In this document: positions 1 to 7,233 of the stretch, piece after piece
Layout: every line of letters begins with the position of its first letter
Numbering within the stretch: position 1 is the stretch's first letter
From: JBMDXB01 sp048594975
GTDB taxonomy: Bacteria > Acidobacteriota > Vicinamibacteria > Vicinamibacterales > 2-12-FULL-66-21
Reading direction: 5' to 3'
DNA: 30,646 bases
Assembly (NCBI GenBank): GCA_048594975.1
Contig: JBMDXQ010000131.1
Location: forward strand, 1-30,646
Program-made: the position numbers and the translations under genes
Notes under the pieces: model-generated
The model's database searches: none
The model's input: only the letters and a program-made list of their open reading frames with translations
What the model was told of the DNA's origin: nothing

Positions 1-66
1 TCCATTCGGCGATCAGCAATCGACGATCCGCAATGTGCTAAACTTCTAGTTTCTGCGCCTCGCTGT

Positions 67-141
67 TCCTCGGTAGCTCAATGGCAGAGCATCCGGCTGT
101 TAACCGGAGGGTTGCTGGTTCGAGTCCAGCCCGAGGAGCCA
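67..141 (+). tRNA. tRNA-Asn (GUU)
   Basis: The sequence folds into a full cloverleaf. The acceptor stem TCCTCGG (67-73) pairs with CCGAGGA (131-137). The anticodon stem TCCGG (92-96) pairs with CCGGA (104-108) around a seven-base loop with anticodon GTT at 99-101. The T stem GCTGG/CCAGC (114-118, 126-130) encloses TTCGAGT. A discriminator G and an encoded CCA (139-141) close the gene. GTT reads Asn codons. tRNA-Asn genes are frequent integration sites, and a run of insertion sequences starts about 115 bases downstream, but no second copy of the tRNA 3' end was found in the window. Confidence 0.96.
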
Positions 142-186
142 GTTTTCTTAGGAAATCTGATCACATTGCGTCGCGTCGCACCTTCG

Positions 187-204
187 TGTGACGTCACATG
201 TGAC
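187..204. promoter_or_regulatory. two overlapping 12-bp palindromes
   Basis: TGTGACGTCACA (187-198) and GTCACATGTGAC (193-204) are both perfect palindromes sharing six bases, so the octamer TGTGACGT occurs twice, 12 bases apart. They lie between the tRNA and the first IS remnant. The half-site resembles CRP/FNR-type TGTGA, but the spacing is too short for a standard CRP site. A dimeric regulator or recombinase site is possible; no function is established. Confidence 0.3.
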
Positions 205-257
205 GTAACTCGCGAAACTTCAACCACGGATTCAGCCGGAGGTTCCGGCGTGAGCGC

Positions 258-429
258 GTAGTGTCCGAAAACTGCGCCAGGAGGTGACGTAGACTCAGCC
301 TGTGATTCCGCTACACCTGCTCGTCGGCGCTCTCGCCGGTTGGCTCCACGACGAGCAGCACAAGGTCATTGAGTACCTACGCGAAGAGAACCGCGTGCTG
401 AAGGTGCAGCTGCAGCACCAGCGGCTGCG
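258..429 (+). mobile_element. 5' stub of an IS (same type as 7234-8362)
   Basis: The stub begins with GTAGTGTCCGAAAAC, which matches the terminal repeat GTAATGTCCGAAAA of the copies at 7234 and 19016. The conserved leader word CGTAGACTC follows, then the first codons of the transposase. It is cut at 429 by another IS, and nothing beyond that IS (from 1635) resumes the reading frame, so the rest has been lost. The TGT-starting ends and integrase-core transposase suggest the IS481/IS3 supergroup; exact family not determined. Confidence 0.75.
302..429 (+). pseudogene. transposase N-terminal fragment
   Basis: A GTG at 302 opens a frame reading MIPLHLLVGALAGWLHDE and then a Leu/Glu-rich stretch ending in ENRVLKVQL. 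This is nearly the same as the first 40 residues encoded by the reverse-strand copy starting at 18972. The segment looks like a short coiled coil preceding the helix-turn-helix. All DNA-binding and catalytic regions are missing because another IS entered at 430, so it cannot encode an active enzyme. Confidence 0.75.
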
Positions 430-1634
430 TGTAGGGTGCATTTATCCAGGTGCTGTAGCGTCGTCGGCGGCGGGCCACGTAGGACGAGCGTCAGCGGACC
501 GATGCGTAGAATAGAGTGTCTGGCTACGCTGGAGGCTTCGTGTTCCTCTCGCTCTGTTACGTGGTGCTTCGGCGGATTCTCCAACTCGTGGCCCTGCGCT
601 TTCGGACGAACGATTTCAAGGATTTGGAAATCGTCGTGTTGCGGCACGAACTCGCGATCCTCCGGCGACGAACCCGCCGTCCGGCGCTGACCCGGACCGA
701 CCGGGTGTTTTTGGCCGCGGCCAGTCGACTCCTGCCGCGCGCACGCTGGCGGACCTTCATCATCATGCCAGCGACGCTGCTTCGCTGGCATCGGCGCTTA
801 GTGGCGAAGCGTTGGACGTACGCGCGCCCCGCCGGTCGGCCGCCGATCCGCCGGGAGATCCGAATGCTGGTGCTGCGCCTGGCGCGTGAGAATCCGCGAT
901 GGGGCTATCAGCGCATCGTCGGCGAGATGAAGACCCTGGGGTTCGCGGTCTCGGCGACGACCGTGCGCACTTGGCTTCGCGAAGCAGGTCTCGGACCGGT
1001 CGGCACGCGCGGAGGGATGACCTGGCGCGAGTTCATTCGAACGCACCGTCGAAGTATCCTCGCGGTCGACTTCTTCACCGTCGAGACGATCTGGCTCCAA
1101 CGGCTGTACGTGCTGTTCTTCATCGAACTGGGCAGCCGCCGCGTCCATATCGCGGGGTGCACGGCGAATCCGACCGCGCCGTGGGTGACACAACAGGCCC
1201 GGCACGTGACGTGGATGCTGGCGGAATGCTCGGAGGCCTTCCGGTTCCTGATTCGCGATCGGGACCAGAAGTTCACGGAGAGTTTTGACGAGGTGTTTCG
1301 AGGCGCTGGGATGGAGATTATCCGCACGCCGTTTCGTGCCCCACAAGCGAACGGTGTGGCGGAGCGATTCGTGCGTACCGTTCGCACCGAGTGCCTCGAC
1401 CGACTGCTGATCTTCGACCAAACGCACCTCAAGCGGGTTCTCGCCGTGTTCGTGGAGCACTATAACGTCCACCGGCCTCACCGAGCGCTAACCCTCAACC
1501 CGACCCACCCGACACGCCCGCCGTTCGCCGCACGGCCCGAGCGGGGCGAGGCCCGTGTCCAGCGTCGCGATCGCCTCGGCGGTGTGGTTCGCGAGTACGT
1601 CCTGGCGGCGTAACCAAGGTTTTCGCACCTTACA
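430..1634 (+). mobile_element. complete IS with an integrase-core transposase
   Basis: The left end TGTAGGGTGC (430-439) and the reverse complement of the right end, TGTAAGGTGC (1634-1625), match at 9 of 10 positions and bracket one intact transposase gene, giving an element of about 1.2 kb. The TGT...ACA ends fit IS481-like elements. It sits inside the transposase stub 302-429. The flanks (left ...CTGCG, right CCGCC...) show no clear target duplication, consistent with later loss of DNA on the right. Confidence 0.75.
516..1613 (+). CDS. DDE transposase, IS481/IS3-like
   Basis: The gene encodes 365 residues, the usual length for a single-ORF integrase-core transposase that cuts and joins IS ends. 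An N-terminal hydrophobic and coiled-coil stretch (1-60) is followed by a helix-turn-helix region including NPRWGYQRI (about 126-134). The catalytic core follows: Asp185 in ILAVDFF, Asp248 in FLIRDRD, and Glu283 in NGVAERF, with 34 residues between the last two as expected for DDE enzymes. The C-terminus has the family signature TECLDR and HYNVHRPHRAL. The start is a GTG at 516 with only a weak AGAG upstream. No frameshift or stop is visible, so this is the only transposase in the window that looks functional. Confidence 0.88.
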   Translation: MSGYAGGFVFLSLCYVVLRRILQLVALRFRTNDFKDLEIVVLRHELAILRRRTRRPALTRTDRVFLAAASRLLPRARWRTFIIMPATLLRWHRRLVAKRWTYARPAGRPPIRREIRMLVLRLARENPRWGYQRIVGEMKTLGFAVSATTVRTWLREAGLGPVGTRGGMTWREFIRTHRRSILAVDFFTVETIWLQRLYVLFFIELGSRRVHIAGCTANPTAPWVTQQARHVTWMLAECSEAFRFLIRDRDQKFTESFDEVFRGAGMEIIRTPFRAPQANGVAERFVRTVRTECLDRLLIFDQTHLKRVLAVFVEHYNVHRPHRALTLNPTHPTRPPFAARPERGEARVQRRDRLGGVVREYVLAA

Positions 1635-2019
1635 CCGCCGAAGACTCGCGTGCTGCGCGTCGACCGACCACCCCACCGCCACGCGCTTCGCGACGGGGTT
1701 CTACCTCCTCCTGTGCCCTTCTTCTGCCGGCGCGGCCGGCCTGACCGTGGCTGAGCGTCAGACAGGTGATCGAAAGGAAGACTTTTCACGCGTGAAGTGC
1801 GCGGGCCACACACCAGTGGTGAGTTTCTGAACGGTTCGTCGGCGTCCCTTATGCATAACTGCGTTTTCCCTCGGCACGCGCAGGAGTGATCGCCGTGCCT
1901 GACCTTCCGGAACAGCACTCGCCCTCCCTTTGTAACTGGCGCGGGCCACCGACGCTGCCGGTCTGGCGGCGCCGGAAATGCGGCATGTCGTCACGAACCC
2001 GTCGAAAGGAGGGTGTCTC
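1635..2019. other. 385-base gap without a recognisable gene
   Basis: Between the right IS end and the lipoprotein gene no reading frame resembles a known protein, and there is no continuation of the interrupted IS stub. The ribosome-binding site of the next gene (AAAGGAGG, 2005-2012) lies at its end. A promoter for that gene should lie here, but no convincing -35/-10 pair was found. Confidence 0.5.
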
Positions 2020-2595
2020 GTGTTGGTCAAGCTCGTCTCGCTCCCTTTGGTTGTTTTCGCCGGCGGCGCTAGCTTCGGCTGTGCCGATGAACCGGTGTCG
2101 GCTCCGTCACCAGTGCCTTCAGCTGCTGTGTCGTCACCTGCTCCGTCGCCCGGCCAGGATTTCTCCGCGCTGGTCGGCGTATGGCACGTCATGGTTCGTG
2201 TCACGGAGGTCACTGGGACCGGCTGCGTTGCCGACACGATGCGCTCCCAGAGTGGCGTCGTCAAACCCTACTCGCTCTCGATAGCGCAGATGGGCTCCAC
2301 CCTGAAGGCCACGCTCACGAGTGCGTCGGGTGATCGCGCTTGTACCTTCACGCCGGTTCCCGACGGCAGCGGTTTTACGACCTTTGGCAAGGGCGGACGC
2401 TATTCGTGCGCCGACTGGTACGTGCCATTCCGCTGCCAGGACGAAACGTCACACAGTATCTTCACGATCGGAGAGAACATCTCGGGTCATGTGACTGGGA
2501 ACCAGATCACCGGCGCATGGCATGCGTCGTGGTATGACGGATGGGACGACTACGCCGGCGTGGAAATGAAGGCGGAGTTCACGGGCAGCAGATAG
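2020..2595 (+). CDS. putative lipoprotein, unknown function
   Basis: This 191-residue protein is not recognised. The chosen GTG start has an excellent Shine-Dalgarno AAAGGAGG (2005-2012) seven bases upstream; an in-frame ATG at 1978 would place that site inside the gene. The N-terminus is a Lys plus a hydrophobic run ending in GASFGC, a weak lipobox, so it is probably exported and possibly lipid-anchored. A Pro/Ser/Ala linker follows (about 22-44). The rest is rich in alternating beta-like segments, with FSALVGVWHV near the start and ISGHVTGNQITGAW near the end, reminiscent of small lipocalin-like beta-barrels. It contains several Cys that could form disulfides. It stands alone between two mobile elements and may be cargo of the region. 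Confidence 0.6.
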   Translation: MLVKLVSLPLVVFAGGASFGCADEPVSAPSPVPSAAVSSPAPSPGQDFSALVGVWHVMVRVTEVTGTGCVADTMRSQSGVVKPYSLSIAQMGSTLKATLTSASGDRACTFTPVPDGSGFTTFGKGGRYSCADWYVPFRCQDETSHSIFTIGENISGHVTGNQITGAWHASWYDGWDDYAGVEMKAEFTGSR

Positions 2596-2725
2596 ACGTC
2601 GAGCCGTGACAACGCACTATCGACGGATTCCCCTCGTGGAACGAGAGGCTTGTGGATACTCAAAACCTCGATTGTCTTGAGCAGGTTGAAGTTGCTTACT
2701 GGCGCTGGTAGCCTTCCCCGCCAGC

Positions 2726-3766
2726 ATGATCGCCGCGCTCGTTGCCCTGCTGGCTACCCTCCGGTCCACCGTCGGGTCGCGCCTCTCGCTGCAGGCGGAG
2801 ATCCTGGCCCTCCGGCACCAGTTGGCCGTCCTCCAGCGCCAGGCGCCGCACCGCCCCCGGCTCCGTCCCGTTGATCGGCTCCTGTGGGTGGTGCTCTCCC
2901 GCGTCTGGCCCGAGTGGCGCACGGCGCTCCACATCGTGACCCCCGATACGGTCGTTCGCTGGCACCGGAGGGTGTTCGCCCTCACCTGGCGGTGGAAGTC
3001 GCGACCCCGACGTCCTGGCCGGCCGCCACTCGACCGCGCTGTTCGCTCGCTGATCCAGCAGATGCAGGGGGCCAATCCGCTCTGGGGTGCGCCCCGCATT
3101 CATGGTGAACTTGAGAAGCTGGGCCTCGAGCTCTCCCAGGCGATCGTGGCGCGCTACCTGGCTCAGTTCCGCAGGCCCCACCGGCCTTCGTCCCAGACGT
3201 GGCGGACCTTCCTCGCCAACCACGTCGCGCAGTTCGCCTCGTGTGACTTCTTCACGGTGCCGACGGCGACGTTCCGCGTGTTGTTCGTCTTCGTGGTCCT
3301 GTCGCACGCCTGTCGGCGTATCCTGCATGTCAACGTCACCGCGCATCCGACCGCGGTGTGGACAGCGCAGCAGCTCCGCGAGGCGTTCCCCTGGGACGCG
3401 GCTCCACGCTTCCTGCTCCGGGACCGCGACTCAATCTATGGATCAGCCGTGTGACGGACCGTGCAGGCAATCGGTGCCGAAGAAGTCGTCGCCGCACCCC
3501 GAGCGCCCTGGCAGAATCCGTTCGTCGAGCGTGTGATCGGCTCGCTACGGCGCGAGTGCCTTGACCACGTGATCGTCTGGAATGAGCGCGCCTTGCGTCT
3601 CTACCTTTCGCAATACGTGGACTATTACGAGACGTTTCGAACCCACCTCGCTCTCGAGAAGGACGCGCCCATCTCGCGTCACGTGCAGCTGCCGACCGCC
3701 GGCAGGATCGTCGAGGTCGCGCACCTCGGCGGCCTGCACCATCATTACGAGCGCCGGGCCGCCTAA
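2726..3766 (+). pseudogene. integrase-core transposase split by one TGA
   Basis: The frame opens at ATG 2726 and would give about 346 residues but for a single in-frame TGA at 3452-3454. Before the stop are the N-terminal coiled region (LALRHQLAVLQRQ), the helix-turn-helix (NPLWGAPRIHGEL), the first catalytic Asp (ASCDFFTV) and the second (LLRDRDSIYG). After it, in the same frame, come PRAPWQNPFVERVIGSLRRE with the catalytic Glu, ECLDHVIV and the C-terminal GGLHHHYERRAA. The TGA lies where relatives commonly have Arg, so one CGA to TGA change would explain it. No terminal inverted repeats could be assigned. It resembles the 6561-7233 transposase more than the 516-1613 one. Confidence 0.82.
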
Positions 3767-3958
3767 ACTGATCTGAGTGGCTGCCCCGAAGTTCCTCGCT
3801 TCCTGGGCCTGCCCTGGTCGTGTCGATTGTTTAAGCGGATTCCCATCGAGGGTGCCATCACGAGCGACGACCGAACGTGGCAGCCGACGCTTGTTGGCGT
3901 TCATCAGACAGCCGTCGAGTGCGCGGAGACAACGGATGGAGTTTCTGGTAGGGAGGTG

Positions 3959-4213
3959 TTACTGACGGCCGGCATAGCCGGTGTCTTCGTTCAATTGGTC
4001 TTCGCCGTAGTGTCTGGAAATCCGCGCTCGGCAATGTCGGTCGCGAAGGCGAAGCGATCGACAGCAGCCAGTTCCGCTGCCTTAACCGAGAGACAGCAGA
4101 CCCCTGGCGTACAGGGCCGCAGCAAGCTCCACCCGTAGACGTTGCTCGGCCTCGGCCTCAGGAACTCGAAGGCTTTGCGCGATTGATTCCGGAATGTGCA
4201 CCGTGATGTTCAT
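3959..4213 (-). pseudogene. decayed UPF0175-family antitoxin-like gene
   Basis: On the reverse strand an ATG at 4213 starts MNITVHIPESIAQSLRVP followed by ELAAALYARGLLSLG, a clear UPF0175 N-terminus. The frame then hits TAA at 4084-4082. Treating one T there as inserted gives KAAELAAVDRFAFATDIAER. A second shift near 4018, a missing base, restores RHYGEDQLNEDTGYAGRQ and a TAA at 3961-3959. Two opposite one-base shifts thus break an otherwise recognisable gene of about 84 codons. A perfect TATAAT lies upstream (4254-4249, reverse strand). UPF0175 proteins are small putative transcription factors or antitoxins often paired with DUF3368 PIN proteins. No partner is recognisable downstream, although the 3767-3958 gap has a vaguely DUF3368-like start too degraded to claim. 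Confidence 0.72.
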
Positions 4214-4757
4214 GCGCCCCGATCGATGGTTGAGCGAACACCTAAATCATTATACAAGCGGTGGTCTCGACGATCGTAATCACCGACAATTCGTTCATTC
4301 CAGCCACGATCGGACAAGTGTGTGAGGCGTGCGGCGTCCTGAGAGTGCGGCGCTCCGGTAATGGCCCGTCCGCGGGAGCGCGCCGGGCGAGTCAAGGGCG
4401 CGACACATATCTACGGGGAGCGGCGAAGCGAACCCTTGACCCGCCCACGCGTTTCCGCAGAATCGTGAGCCGGAGCGCCGCTTACCGCGACACGTACCAC
4501 GGCACCGATGATGTTCGGCTCCGAACGTCGAGGTCTCGCAACAACCAGGAGCATCCGCGGAGCCCGTTACGTGAATCTGCTTGATGCCCATTGCGGGCGG
4601 CGGGTGAACAGACAACGTGGGGATCGGTCCGTGGTGTGTGGTCACGTGCCCGGGTGCTCCCTCCTCCGCTCCGATCCGACCCGCAAGGCGCTGACGGCCC
4701 TGGGCCGACGGCGCTCCCGTCGGTTCGCGTCCCATCGTGACCGCCGGCAAGGCTCCG
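4214..4757. other. 544-base gap without a recognisable gene
   Basis: The only structure seen is the TATAAT upstream of the decayed UPF0175 gene (4249-4254). Long open frames occur on both strands, but their composition looks like GC-rich chance reading and none resembles a known family. It lies downstream of the intact toxin gene on the reverse strand. Confidence 0.45.
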
Positions 4758-5249
4758 TCACTCCGTCTCACGCCGCGCAGCGTGCCGCGCGAGGAGCGAC
4801 TGAAGTAGCTGTTCGCTTGCTCGGAAGTTGGTTCGCCTGAGCCGGTCGAATGCTGCACCCAGATCTGCCAGGCCGTGTTCGGCGGCGTCTGCCAGGACGC
4901 GCAGTGTGCCCAGCACGGGCAGCCCACGACGCTCGGCTTCGCGACGACCGTCTCGTTCGTCGATGAGCAGCGCGTCTGCCGAAAGCTCCTCAGCCAGCGC
5001 AATTGCTGCGCGCTCCCCGGCGCCGAGACGTTCGTCGATCGGAACGAAGTCGCGAGTCGGTCCTTGGACCTGCAGCCAATCCGGCGGACGGGCAATCCAC
5101 TGTTGCACGAGGGCGGGCGTACGTTCTTGGCTGAGTTCACCGATGACAGCGGGCGGGACCAGGATTCGCCCGTACAGAACGGGCAGGACGTGGCTGTGCT
5201 CGATGAGAATGAGATATCGGAGCGGACCGGCGTCAGCGACGACGATCAC
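4758..5249 (-). CDS. DUF3368 PIN-like toxin candidate
   Basis: This is a 163-residue protein of the DUF3368 family, which has a PIN-type nuclease fold and is predicted to act as the toxin half of type II-like pairs. The acidic residues expected of a PIN active site are visible: Asp6 in VVADAGPL, Glu38 in PPAVIGELS, Glu79 in GAGERAAIAL and Asp97 in LLIDERDGR, followed by the family motif GTLRVL (114-119). A charged Arg-rich tail ends the protein. Its ATG overlaps the stop of the upstream UPF0175 gene by four bases (5246-5249), indicating translational coupling. RNA cleavage is the likely activity by analogy with VapC; the target is unknown. Confidence 0.82.
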   Translation of the reverse strand: MIVVADAGPLRYLILIEHSHVLPVLYGRILVPPAVIGELSQERTPALVQQWIARPPDWLQVQGPTRDFVPIDERLGAGERAAIALAEELSADALLIDERDGRREAERRGLPVLGTLRVLADAAEHGLADLGAAFDRLRRTNFRASEQLLQSLLARHAARRETE

Positions 5250-5560
5250 TCGGCTCGGCGCTGTCGGTCAGGTTCCGCTGCCCGTTCGGCTTCCCGCTTT
5301 TCCCGGAGCCAGGCGCTCGTCGCGGCCTCGCGGTCGAAATCCTCCAGCGAGTACTCCAGCGGGACACCGTGTTGCTTCAGGAATCCATCCAGCTCGTAGC
5401 GGGACGGCATGTCCAGCAACTCGCAGAGCTGGTGTGCGGTGATTCGATTCGTCCGGTACGCGTCAATCGCAAGCGCCTCGAGGGCAGCCTTGGACAGATC
5501 CTGCCCTTCGTCAGCCAGCTGGCGGACAGCACTGTCAGGCAGGTCGAGCCAAATCCTCAT
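5246..5560 (-). CDS. UPF0175 family antitoxin-like protein
   Basis: This 104-residue protein has the UPF0175 pattern: a short N-terminal strand (MRIWLDLPDSAV), a helical segment (KAALEALAIDAYRTNRIT), a helix-turn-helix-like stretch (AHQLCELLDMPSRYELDGFL) and the C-terminal HGVPLEYSLEDFDRE, then a highly charged tail that could contact the toxin. It would neutralise the DUF3368 protein encoded immediately downstream and may repress its own promoter. The ATG at 5560 was chosen over an upstream in-frame start at 5611 because it aligns with the family start and sits just after a TATACT box. A weak ACAGGG precedes it. Confidence 0.8.
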   Translation of the reverse strand: MRIWLDLPDSAVRQLADEGQDLSKAALEALAIDAYRTNRITAHQLCELLDMPSRYELDGFLKQHGVPLEYSLEDFDREAATSAWLREKREAERAAEPDRQRRAE

Positions 5561-5567
5561 CCCTGTC

Positions 5568-5596
5568 AGTATAGGCGAGTTCGGAGAGGCATTCAC
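5568..5596 (-). promoter_or_regulatory. promoter of the UPF0175/DUF3368 pair
   Basis: On the reverse strand TATACT (5573-5568) is a near-consensus -10, seven bases upstream of the ATG at 5560. A poor -35 (GTGAAT, 5596-5591) lies 17 bases before it. Transcription would start at or next to the ATG, so the message may be leaderless. The weak -35 lowers confidence. Confidence 0.4.
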
Positions 5597-6344
5597 GCGC
5601 GGACGTGCCAAGGGAGTCAGGCAGGCGGCCGCCCGCGCGAATCCCGCCCGTACACTGCGTCACGCGCGGACTGTCGCATGCGGCGGCCGGTCCGGTGCTT
5701 CTTCAGGTGCCCGGGCATTCATCTCGTCCGGCTCCACACGAAAGCACGCGAAGTCCTGTGATCGCTTTCGCGCCACGTGCTGTGCTCCCTGACAGAGACT
5801 CGTCCAGGATGTCGACGCACCGCGGATGATCCAATGTCGGCGCCGCCGCCGTCCTGCATGATGACGCCCTTGTTGTCCGAGAAGGTCTCCAGGGACCCCC
5901 ATCAACTCCGTGAATTCCCTGTCCGGTTGCTCCGGCTGCCGGCACGTGCCCGCGGCGCACAACCTTCAGCGTTGGTCTGGTCTGGACATGTCATCGGCGG
6001 TGCGTACAACACTCTGTCCGTGAGCCGCGCCTTCCCTCATTTGTACATGCCCGCAGCGTCGCATCATGTCGCTGGACAATCAGGTCTCGAACTCCGCGCA
6101 CCATCCGACACGCACCCGTGCCCAAGTGAGCCGCGATCCGAGGACATCACGGTACCTTGTCGACGGTCGGAGGCGGCGTGGGCCGCCCGACATGCACGCG
6201 TTCTGCACGTGCGACGTGTACCTGATCACACGGGTGTTTGTACGCTCAAGAATTCGCACCCGTCTCGTGTCGATCACCCATGGCGTGACGTGCCACTTTC
6301 ACTGTTTCAGGCCGCCCCTCATTCTGCGCTGAGCTCGGACGCGC
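5597..6344. other. about 750 bases without a recognisable gene
   Basis: Several open frames exist on both strands, but none shows family motifs, a good ribosome-binding site or coherent composition. The segment sits between the toxin-antitoxin pair and the long inverted repeat and may be remains of mobile DNA. No transposase motifs were found in it. Confidence 0.4.
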
Positions 6345-6425
6345 GGACCGAGACGTGAACGACCCCTGAACGGGTGCGGGAACGGATCGCGCGCACTCTC
6401 CCGGGGTCGTTCACGTCTCGGTTCC
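6345..6425. repeat. 20-bp perfect inverted repeat with 36-base loop
   Basis: ACCGAGACGTGAACGACCCC (6347-6366) is exactly repeated in reverse complement at 6403-6422. The 36-base spacer contains its own small hairpin (ACCC/GGGT). Outside the arms weaker inverted similarity continues (CGCTGA on both sides). No T-tract follows, so it is not a standard terminator. The right arm begins about 160 bases beyond the stop of the 6561-7233 transposase and could be that element's outer end, with a second end facing it; this is inference. Confidence 0.8.
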
Positions 6426-6560
6426 GCATCAGCGCTGACCGGAACCGCTGACGAGGTGCGGCACAGAACGCCGCCCGGTTACGCGGCGCACGCGCGCGCA
6501 AGTAGTTGACCGACAGTTGTACTCCGCAATTATTCCGCGCGAGGAGAACTCCGCAAGGAA

Positions 6561-7233
6561 TCACGCCGCGATCGGCTCGAGGCGATACTCGTGATGGAGA
6601 CCGGCGAGAATAGGATTCGCCACGACCCGATGGCCGTGCGGCAGTTGGTGGTCGACCCCCCGCGGCACACTCAGCCCTGACGGCTCCGGAATCCCAGGAC
6701 CGAGGCTCGCGTGGGGGCGGCCGCGATTGTAATGAAGGACCCACTCGGCCACGATCCTCCGCAGATGCTGCTCGTGGAGCGGAATGAGATGGTCGAGACA
6801 TTCGCGACGCGCTGTTCCGATCAGTCGCTCGCAAAACGCATTCGCTTGCGGGACGCGGGCAGGTGTTTTCAGCACCCGCAGACGCATCGACTTCAACGCG
6901 TCGTCCACGGCGGCCGCGAACGCGGCATCCCGATCGTGCACGACGAACCGGTACGGATCGTCGCCGGTCAACACGTGTCGAAACTGCAGCGTCGTCCACT
7001 CGGCCGTCGGATGCGCCGTGACATTCCAATGCAGAATCCGACGGGTCGATCTCCAACACCAGGAACACGTACTGGAGGCGGAACGTGGCCGTGACGGTCA
7101 CGAAGAAATCGCAGGCCAGCGTCTCGCGGGCGTGGTTCCGCACAAACGTGCTCCAGGTCTGTGGCGATGAACACGGTCGAGGCGACCCTGACCGGTGCAT
7201 GTACCGCCTCACGGTCCGCGGCGAGACAGCGGC
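6561..7233 (-). pseudogene. 5'-truncated, frameshifted transposase
   Basis: Read leftward, the gene begins abruptly at the IS border 7233 with AAVSPRTVRRYMHRSG and continues through TWSTFVRNHARETLACDFFV (first catalytic Asp) to VFLVLEI. One base is then lost near 7047, after which the other frame gives TRRILHWNVTAHPTAEW, FVVHDRDAAF (second Asp), VPQANAFCERLIG (Glu), ECLDHLIP and a normal C-terminus GLHHEYRLEPIAA before TGA at 6563-6561. The N-terminal coiled-coil and first helix-turn-helix are gone. It is the same transposase type as the fragment at 8363-8490 and related to 2726-3766. Confidence 0.8.

Noticed and set aside
2670..3842. Similar words TCGATTGTCTTGAGC and TCGATTGTTTAAGC on both sides of the 2726-3766 transposase as IS ends or target duplication
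   Set aside because: They differ by gaps and mismatches, are direct rather than inverted, and sit at unequal distances from the gene; probably chance.
3767..3958. Possible DUF3368 relic downstream of the decayed UPF0175 gene
   Set aside because: A VVS-like start can be read on the reverse strand, but stops and lack of further motifs make it indistinguishable from noise.
4295..5140. 281-codon reverse open frame overlapping the PIN gene
   Set aside because: It overlaps the well-supported DUF3368 gene in another frame and shows no recognisable domain.
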